Of a stretch of 5,021 bases of DNA, positions 1 through 5,021 are shown piece by piece. Location of the stretch: contig JAJCYJ010000927.1 in assembly GCA_029262975.1 (NCBI GenBank), positions 1 to 5,021 of the forward strand, read 5' to 3'. The notes below the pieces were generated by a model that was not told the origin of the DNA, made no database searches, and saw nothing but the letters and a program-made list of their open reading frames with translations. The stretch's first letter is position 1, and the number at the start of each line of letters is the position of its first letter. The translations under genes and the position numbers were made by a program. This DNA is from Saprospiraceae bacterium. GTDB taxonomy: Bacteria; Bacteroidota; Bacteroidia; Chitinophagales; Saprospiraceae.

Positions 1-1617
1 ACGTCCAATGCATCAGTTATTACGAAAGACCTTTTTTATGCTGTAGCCTCAGATGATGAGATAAAAATCTACAAAGAAGGAAATGAGACGGCCCTTGTGA
101 CGCAAAATGCTCATCAGGATCACCGACCTTATTTGCATCCAATTATTGCGCCTAATTCGAACGTGTCGCTAACTCAATACAGTCCTGATCATCACAAACA
201 TCAAACAGGACTCTATTGGGGATTTACAAGAGTAAATGGTAGCGGCGCCCATATTGACACTTTGAAAAAATGGTTTTACCGGAAAGACAAACCAGAGGCT
301 ATCCAAAAGCAAATTGGCAGGGATTATTTTCATAATCCTGGTAAAGGATATTGGCAAAAGATATCAGCCGATTTGATTATCGAAGAAGGTAAAGAGGTGA
401 AATGGCAAACCGTCTACCACATGTTGGATGAAATGTCCCAACCTATTATGAAAGAAACGCAAACGTGGACATTTGCAGAAAAGGATAACAAATATCTTCT
501 ATCCCTGGAATGGGAAGGTGAAGCATTAATCGATCTTACAATTAATGAATTTGACTATGGAGGCATGTTTCTCCGAATGCCCTGGCATAAAGATGTCGAA
601 GGAGAGGTGATCAATGCTGCCCGCCAGCGCAATGAGAAAGCCGAAGGCCAAAGAGCGATGTGGGTCGATGCCGGCATGGCAATAAATGGATTAACCGATT
701 GGGGGCACATCGCCATTCTCGATCACCCTGACAATGACGGGTTTCCTCAAACATGGCGGGTGGATGGCCAGTTGGGCGTCGGTCCTGTAAGAGCACGCAT
801 GGGAGAATGGAAAATCAATAAAGGAGAATCCCGGATGATACGCCATCAGCTGGTTGCCTATTCCGGGAAGCTCAATGACATAGAGATGAATGAAATTTGG
901 GGCGAATACGTCGGGGATAAAGGAATGTATAATACAGCCTCATTATGGGGTATCGCTCAGGAGGAAGCTCTTGGCGCCAAATTTCTGACCCCGGATGAAG
1001 CCATTGCCGAGATGTCCATCAAAGAGGGATATAAAGTAAACACCTTCGCCTCAGAACCCATGATTACGCAACCCATGGCATTTTGCTGGGATGATAAAGG
1101 ACGGATGTGGATTGCAGAAAATCGTGACTACGAATCACGCGGATATGGTTTTTCGAATTCTGGTGACAGCCGTATCCTGATATTGGAAGATACAGACCGG
1201 GATGGTAAAGCAGATAAGCAAACTGTATTTCTCGAGAATATTCCATTTCCCTCTGCCATCGCTGTAGGTTTTGACGGACTGTATCTGGGCGCGCCTCCTA
1301 ATCTCCTGTTTGTACCAGATAAAAATCGCGATGACAAGGCAGATGTTGACGATATAAAAGTCTTATTAACGGGTTGGGGTATCAGGGACAGACATGAGAC
1401 TATCAATAGTTTCCACTGGGGCCCGGACGGATGGTTATATGGACTGGAAGGATTTGCCACACCTTCAAAAATCAGAAAACCCGTAGGTGAAGGAAAAATT
1501 TACCGTGCTAAAGAACCTTTTCCGGAAGATTTATTGGAAGCAGAAGGTGTCGATATAAATGGAGGCGTATGGAGATACCATCCGATTAAAGATCGCTTTG
1601 AAGTAGTCGCTCATTGA
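1..1617 (+). CDS. N-terminal piece: DUF6807 (PmoA-like) domain plus first half of PVC-type beta-propeller
   Basis: The frame is open to base 1, so the gene begins outside the window. The GTG at 97 is not a credible start: codons 12-32 before it read as ordinary domain sequence, and it has no ribosome binding site. DUF6807 is recognised by R-P-Y-L-H-P-I at 42-48, D-H-H-K-H-Q-T-G-L-Y-W at 63-73, W-V-D at 221-223 and D-H-P-D-N at 241-245. The family is of unknown function despite its old name 'methane oxygenase PmoA', and nothing here suggests methane oxidation. From about 329 (L-T-P-D-E-A) the PVC-type dehydrogenase N-terminal region begins. It has G-R-M-W-I-A-E-N at 367-374, a D-x-D-x-D-G calcium-loop-like motif at 397-402, a degenerate second copy at 440-445, and H-W-G-P-D-G-W-L-Y at 472-480. 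Translation stops at codon 539 in the middle of the propeller. The product would keep a whole DUF6807 domain but lack the haem domain, and the half propeller would probably not fold. Confidence 0.82.
   Translation, partial: TSNASVITKDLFYAVASDDEIKIYKEGNETALVTQNAHQDHRPYLHPIIAPNSNVSLTQYSPDHHKHQTGLYWGFTRVNGSGAHIDTLKKWFYRKDKPEAIQKQIGRDYFHNPGKGYWQKISADLIIEEGKEVKWQTVYHMLDEMSQPIMKETQTWTFAEKDNKYLLSLEWEGEALIDLTINEFDYGGMFLRMPWHKDVEGEVINAARQRNEKAEGQRAMWVDAGMAINGLTDWGHIAILDHPDNDGFPQTWRVDGQLGVGPVRARMGEWKINKGESRMIRHQLVAYSGKLNDIEMNEIWGEYVGDKGMYNTASLWGIAQEEALGAKFLTPDEAIAEMSIKEGYKVNTFASEPMITQPMAFCWDDKGRMWIAENRDYESRGYGFSNSGDSRILILEDTDRDGKADKQTVFLENIPFPSAIAVGFDGLYLGAPPNLLFVPDKNRDDKADVDDIKVLLTGWGIRDRHETINSFHWGPDGWLYGLEGFATPSKIRKPVGEGKIYRAKEPFPEDLLEAEGVDINGGVWRYHPIKDRFEVVAH
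1615..1617 (+). other. In-frame TGA interrupting the propeller (likely GGA to TGA)
   Basis: The codons around the stop read V-V-A-H-stop-F-S-N-P-W-G. Relatives of this family typically have H-G-F-S-N-P-W-G or a close variant here, so glycine is expected at the stop. GGA differs from TGA only in the first base. No frameshift is needed, because the same frame continues with good family motifs on the far side. The gene's own end uses TGA at a sensible C-terminus, so a reassigned genetic code is not favoured. Confidence 0.85.
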
Positions 1618-1677
1618 TTCAGTAATCCCTGGGGCATAGACTATGATCACAATGGAGAGTTATTCATTTCTGCCTGT

Positions 1678-3834
1678 GTGATCCCTCATCTGTTTCACAT
1701 CATCCCTGGCGGCATTTATCATCGGCAGGGAGGCAGACATTTTAATTCGTATGTGTATCAAGATATTCAGACGATCGTTGATCACAGGCACAGGTCGGCA
1801 CATGGTGGTGCCAGGATATATCAGTCCGATGCTTTTCCTGGAGATCAGCAGGGTCGATTGTTTATGGCAAACATTCATGAACACGCAGTTCTTTCTGATG
1901 TCCTACAACCAAAAGGTTCAGGATTTGTCGCCAGTCATGGCGAAGACTTTATGCTTGCCAATAATGCCCAATGGATAGGCTTTAGCATGGAAGTAGGCCC
2001 TGAAGGGGGTTTATATGTACTTGACTGGCATGACGCAGATATCTGTGGCAAAGAAGTTCTACATAAAGAGACAGGCAGAGTATTTAGAATTATGCCCGTA
2101 CAATCCGCTGCATCTGATTGGCCCGGTAGGTATAAAGATTTGAATTTGTTAGGCGATGAATCACTGGTAGCATTGCAATTATCCAAAAGTGATTGGCATG
2201 CAAGACGAGCCAGAACGATTCTACAATATCGTGCATCAAAAAATGGAATTAGCACTGATTCTAAAAAAAGGCTTTTAGATATCCTGGATAAGAATCCGGA
2301 TTTTAAATTACGGGCTATGTGGACACTATATATAACCAACTCCCTTACGGAAAATCAATTAGAAAAATTACTATCTCATAAGGATCCATATATAAGATCA
2401 TGGGCGATACAATTTTTATGTGAAGATGGCACTCCTTCTAAAGAAGCTGTGGAACGTTTTATAAAAATGTCCAAAACTGATAAATCTCCTGTTACAAGAA
2501 GATATCTGGCAGCTGCTTTACAAAGAATAGAAAGCGAAAACAGATGGGCCTTAGCTGATGGTCTCGTACAATTTGAAGAAGATAAAAATGATCCCAATAT
2601 TCCATTTATGCTATGGTTTGGAATTGAAAACCTTGTGCCTTCAGATCCAGGTCGTGCCATATCATTAGCTCAAAAGTCAAAAATTCCAATTATCACAAAT
2701 CATATAGCACGAAGACTTGTTGATGCTGATCAATTAGAAATTCTCATAAATTCATTAGTCAAAAAATCGGATAATCAAATACATTTATTAGAAGGGATTC
2801 TGGCTGGAATAGAAGGCAGGACTGATATAAAAGCACCTCAAAATTGGGCATCTGTATTTGAAAAATTGAAGTCCGTCGGGTCATTGTCTTCAACAGCTAC
2901 GTTAATTAATCAACATTTTGGCAGTTCGGATGCAGCCAATGAAATGCTCGTATTAATTAGAAATAAAGATGCCGATTTAGCGCAACAAAAGAATGCCATC
3001 TTCACACTTGCCACACAACAAAGAGAAGAATTGATAACTGAATTACCTGAATTGCTAGACAATAAGAAACTTAGGATTGAGGCGATACGGGCCCTTGCAG
3101 GATTTGAAAATGAAGCTATCGGCATATCTATTTTAGAAAATTATAAAAAGTATGATTCCCTTGAAAAACAGGCAGTCATTCAGACTCTTTCTTCTCGTCC
3201 CATATATGGACGATTGTTAGCTTCAGCAATTCGGGATAATAAAATTCCAAGAAGAGATATTCCGGCATACATAGCCCTACAATTAAGACGAGTAGTTGGT
3301 AATGGATTTGTCGAAATATGGGGCCCAATAGATCAGATGTCTTCTAATTATAAGACACAATACGCCAAATATCAAAGATTATTATCTGAATCAGCCATCG
3401 ATGCTGCAGACCCTTCAGCCGGTCGACATGTATTCACACGTGTCTGTGGCGTATGTCATAAAATGTATGATCAGGGAGGCATACTCGGTCCCGACCTTAC
3501 AGGGTCTAACCGTGGTAATACTGCCTATCTTTTAAATAATATTATCGAACCAAGTGGTGAACTCCAGGATGACTATAAGATGGTCGTCATAACAACCCAG
3601 GATGGCCGCACTTACAGTGGTAATATAGTTTCTCAAAACGAACGCCAGACGACAATGAGAATAGTGGGTCAGGATAACTTGGTTTTGAACAATTCAGATA
3701 TTCAGTCGAAAGATATTACAGACAAATCGATGATGCCGGAGGGTATTTTAAATACATTGACAGATCAGGAAGTTCTGAATCTTGTTGCCTATATGAAAAC
3801 CCTGGAACAGGTAGCATATTCGAAGGCTTTATGA
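1678..3834 (+). CDS. C-terminal piece: second half of propeller, HEAT-like repeats and haem-binding cytochrome c domain
   Basis: This is the continuation of the interrupted gene; related sequence actually resumes at 1618 (F-S-N-P-W-G). The GTG at 1678 is only the first possible start codon, codes for an ordinary propeller Val, and has no well-placed ribosome binding site (a GGAGAG lies 18 bases away). Codon numbers count from base 1. Propeller strands continue to about 700, with H-R-H-R-S-A-H-G-G near 595-603, G-P-E-G-G-L-Y-V-L-D-W at 666-676 and T-G-R-V-F-R-I at 691-697. Helical repeats follow, with L-R-A-M-W at 770-774, Y-I-R-S-W-A-I at 797-803 and A-A-A-L-Q-R-I at 837-843, typical of the HEAT-like region in these proteins. 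The C-terminal domain carries C-G-V-C-H at 1149-1153, then G-P-D-L-T-G, and S-M-M-P-E-G at 1243-1248 with a likely axial Met. It ends with a closing helix (L-V-A-Y-M-K-T-L). If translated alone it would have no signal peptide, so haem attachment would not be expected. Confidence 0.78.
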   Translation: MIPHLFHIIPGGIYHRQGGRHFNSYVYQDIQTIVDHRHRSAHGGARIYQSDAFPGDQQGRLFMANIHEHAVLSDVLQPKGSGFVASHGEDFMLANNAQWIGFSMEVGPEGGLYVLDWHDADICGKEVLHKETGRVFRIMPVQSAASDWPGRYKDLNLLGDESLVALQLSKSDWHARRARTILQYRASKNGISTDSKKRLLDILDKNPDFKLRAMWTLYITNSLTENQLEKLLSHKDPYIRSWAIQFLCEDGTPSKEAVERFIKMSKTDKSPVTRRYLAAALQRIESENRWALADGLVQFEEDKNDPNIPFMLWFGIENLVPSDPGRAISLAQKSKIPIITNHIARRLVDADQLEILINSLVKKSDNQIHLLEGILAGIEGRTDIKAPQNWASVFEKLKSVGSLSSTATLINQHFGSSDAANEMLVLIRNKDADLAQQKNAIFTLATQQREELITELPELLDNKKLRIEAIRALAGFENEAIGISILENYKKYDSLEKQAVIQTLSSRPIYGRLLASAIRDNKIPRRDIPAYIALQLRRVVGNGFVEIWGPIDQMSSNYKTQYAKYQRLLSESAIDAADPSAGRHVFTRVCGVCHKMYDQGGILGPDLTGSNRGNTAYLLNNIIEPSGELQDDYKMVVITTQDGRTYSGNIVSQNERQTTMRIVGQDNLVLNNSDIQSKDITDKSMMPEGILNTLTDQEVLNLVAYMKTLEQVAYSKAL
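3445..3459 (+). other. CxxCH haem c attachment site (C-G-V-C-H)
   Basis: The five codons encode Cys-Gly-Val-Cys-His, the covalent attachment motif for one c-type haem; the His is the proximal iron ligand. The surrounding residues (A-G-R-H-V-F before, then G-G-I-L-G-P-D-L-T-G after) and the later S-M-M-P-E-G segment match the Planctomycetes/Verrucomicrobia-type haem-binding domain. In that domain an insert separates the haem motif from the distal Met. It is the only CxxCH in the gene, so one haem per chain is expected. Confidence 0.9.
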
Positions 3835-3932
3835 ACACCTTGAGATTGCTTCAAATCGAATAAGATTTTCGCGTCCGATACAATTTGCTATTTTTACTAA
3901 TCTTGATTTTTGACAAAACCTAATATTTCATC
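3835..3932 (+). other. 98-base intergenic gap and leaderless-looking start region
   Basis: I see no strong GC hairpin followed by a T-run, only weak 4-bp stems near 3840-3854 and 3857-3871. There is also no good match to the Bacteroidota promoter pattern (TTTG with TAnnTTTG). The bases before the ATG at 3933 are A/T-rich with no Shine-Dalgarno sequence, as is usual in Bacteroidota. An in-frame TAA at 3921-3923, twelve bases before the ATG, rules out any start further upstream. Whether the two genes share a transcript cannot be decided from this. Confidence 0.6.
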
Positions 3933-5021
3933 ATGACACAACGACCCTTAAGAATAGCCATTGTAGGGCTTGGCTTTGGTGCAGAATTTATTCCTATTTA
4001 CCAGGCATATCCCGATGTCGAATTGGTTGCAATATGCCAGCGCACCAAATCAGAAGTTGATAAAATTGGAAATGCTTTTAATATAACCAAACGATATACA
4101 TCTTACGAGTCTTTATTACAGGATCCGAACATCGATGCCGTCCATATAAATACACCAATTCCTACTCATGGAATCCAATCCATCCAGGCTTTGAAAGCAG
4201 GTAAACATGTAGCTTGTACAGTTCCTATGGCCACAACAGTGGAAGAATGTGAAGAAATTGTAAGGCTTGTTGAGGAGACGGGGTTAACTTATATGATGAT
4301 GGAAACTGTGGTTTATGCCAGGGAATTTTTATTCATGAAGGAACTTCTGGATAAAGGTGCTCTTGGCAAATTGCAATTTCTTAAAGCCAGTCATCAGCAG
4401 GATATGGATGGCTGGCCTGACTATTGGCCCGGTTTACCACCTATGTATTATGCAACACATTGTGTAGGACCCGTACTTGGATTAGGAAGAAATGAAGCTG
4501 AATATGTCTCTTGTTTTGGTTCTGGCACCATTCGTGAAGAATTACACCAACATTATAACAGCCCTTTTGCTGTAGAGACTACTCATATCAAATTTAGAAA
4601 TTCTGATCTGAGTGCGCACATATACAGATCCCTATTTGATGTAGCTCGACAGTATAGGGAAAGTTTTGAAGTCTACGGTTCTAAGAAGACTGTGGAATGG
4701 CCATTAGTCGAAGGAAATCCTTTAATTATACATACAGCTAAGCGACCAGAGCCAGATATTCCCGAAGAAATGGAATGTCCGGATTTTGCACATTATTTAC
4801 CGGAAGCTATCCAAAAATTTACTACTAAAGGAGTTTACGATTTAGATGAACAACAACATTTATCCTTTACACAAGGTGGTGGACATGGAGGGTCTCATCC
4901 TCATATGGTGCATGCATTTGTAGATGGTTTAAAAAATAAAAAACAACCTTATCCTAATGCTGTTCAATCTGCCAATATAACATGTACAGGAATATTGGCA
5001 CATGAATCTGCTAATCAGGGA
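3933..5021 (+). CDS. Gfo/Idh/MocA-family NAD(P)-dependent oxidoreductase, 3'-partial
   Basis: The 363 codons have no stop up to the right edge. The ATG at 3933 is the only reasonable start, because an in-frame TAA lies just upstream and the Rossmann strand begins at residue 7. The dinucleotide-binding loop is G-L-G-F-G at 12-16, followed by N-T-P at 73-75 and G-K-H-V-A at 90-94, the standard layout of the family's N-terminal NAD(P) domain. The C-terminal alpha/beta substrate domain follows from about 122, with a T-H-C-V-G-P segment whose His is 176 and a G-G-G-H-G-G-S-H-P-H stretch at 315-324. There is no signal peptide, so a cytosolic enzyme is expected. Family members usually oxidise or reduce sugars, inositols or related compounds; the substrate here is unknown. 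The canonical E-K-P after G-K-H-V is T-V-P (96-98), so the usual catalytic Lys is absent. Family members run to roughly 350-400 residues, so probably only a short tail is missing. It follows the haem-protein gene on the same strand and may belong to the same catabolic locus. Confidence 0.9.
   Translation, partial: MTQRPLRIAIVGLGFGAEFIPIYQAYPDVELVAICQRTKSEVDKIGNAFNITKRYTSYESLLQDPNIDAVHINTPIPTHGIQSIQALKAGKHVACTVPMATTVEECEEIVRLVEETGLTYMMMETVVYAREFLFMKELLDKGALGKLQFLKASHQQDMDGWPDYWPGLPPMYYATHCVGPVLGLGRNEAEYVSCFGSGTIREELHQHYNSPFAVETTHIKFRNSDLSAHIYRSLFDVARQYRESFEVYGSKKTVEWPLVEGNPLIIHTAKRPEPDIPEEMECPDFAHYLPEAIQKFTTKGVYDLDEQQHLSFTQGGGHGGSHPHMVHAFVDGLKNKKQPYPNAVQSANITCTGILAHESANQG

Larger units (their letters stand above)
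1..3834 (+). pseudogene. DUF6807 / PVC-type propeller / HEAT / cytochrome c fusion gene, 5'-partial, interrupted by one in-frame TGA
   Basis: A single frame runs from the first base to the TGA at 3832-3834 (1278 codons) with only one internal stop, at codon 539. The family signatures continue in register across that stop, so both sides are one ancestral gene. Module order, by codon from base 1: DUF6807 about 5-315; PVC-type propeller about 325-700; HEAT-like helices about 715-1125; haem-binding domain about 1135-1277. The start codon and any signal peptide lie left of the window. Export is expected because a c-type haem is attached outside the cytoplasm, but it cannot be seen here. Proteins of this build are usually called 'PVC-type heme-binding CxxCH protein'; their substrate is not established. 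The downstream 738 sense codons show no decay, which favours a recent mutation or a sequence error over an old pseudogene. Confidence 0.8.

Noticed and set aside
97..99. GTG as the true start of the first gene
   Set aside because: The same frame is open all the way to base 1, the residues before it fit the domain, and no ribosome binding site precedes it. The gene is 5'-truncated by the window.
1128..1460. Minus-strand open frame of 110 codons
   Set aside because: It lies entirely opposite conserved propeller coding sequence and its translation is Ser/Pro/Arg-rich with no recognisable motif. It is a shadow frame, as are the other minus-strand frames at 169-357, 611-796, 1064-1246, 1660-1884, 1935-2339, 2376-2660 and 2910-3125.
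1615..1660. TGA as a selenocysteine codon or programmed readthrough
   Set aside because: The family has Gly here, not Cys. I see no convincing bacterial SECIS-like stem-loop just downstream, and the stop is followed by T instead of the leakier C.
1678..1680. Re-initiation at GTG to make a functional separate second protein
   Set aside because: There is no well-spaced ribosome binding site, the start falls inside a propeller blade, and the product would have no signal peptide although it carries a c-type haem site.
1751..1978. Plus-strand open frame of 75 codons in a second frame
   Set aside because: It overlaps the conserved propeller region in another frame and shows no family features. 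No frameshift is needed to explain the main gene.
3880..3888. ACAATTTGC as a Bacteroidota -7 box
   Set aside because: Only the TTTG part matches; the TA is one base too far away, and no paired upstream TTTG at proper spacing was convincing.
3910..3915. TTGACA as a -35 promoter box before the oxidoreductase gene
   Set aside because: A -10 box at normal spacing would fall inside the coding sequence, and Bacteroidota promoters use a different consensus.

Overview
The window looks like a piece of a moderately AT-rich bacterial chromosome, most likely Bacteroidota. The reasons are the protein families present, and a start region for the last gene that is A/T-rich with no Shine-Dalgarno sequence. 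This assignment is an inference; no rRNA or lineage marker is present. All coding is on the + strand.

Bases 1-3834 form one very long reading frame in frame 1. It is open at the left edge and carries a single in-frame TGA at 1615-1617. Read through that codon, it encodes a multidomain oxidoreductase-like protein. In order it has a DUF6807 domain (the family formerly named 'methane oxygenase PmoA'), a PVC-type/PQQ-dehydrogenase-like beta-propeller, a HEAT-like helical region, and a C-terminal c-type cytochrome domain with one CxxCH haem site. The TGA replaces the Gly expected in the propeller motif H-G-F-S-N-P-W-G, and one base change (GGA to TGA) explains it. The frame is intact on both sides, so this is either a very recent nonsense mutation or a sequence/assembly error. 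As written, the gene is split into two pieces and the propeller is cut in half.

Bases 3835-3932 are a 98-base gap with no convincing terminator, promoter or ribosome binding site.

Bases 3933-5021 are a Gfo/Idh/MocA-family NAD(P)-dependent oxidoreductase that runs off the right edge, probably only a few residues short of its end. Its usual catalytic E-K-P motif is replaced by T-V-P.

Working model (inference): the first gene makes an exported haem protein that could oxidise a sugar-like or other polyhydroxylated substrate outside the cytoplasm. The second makes a cytosolic sugar dehydrogenase-like enzyme of the same catabolic locus. No substrate can be assigned from sequence. I see no RNA genes, CRISPR arrays, insertion sequences or long repeats.
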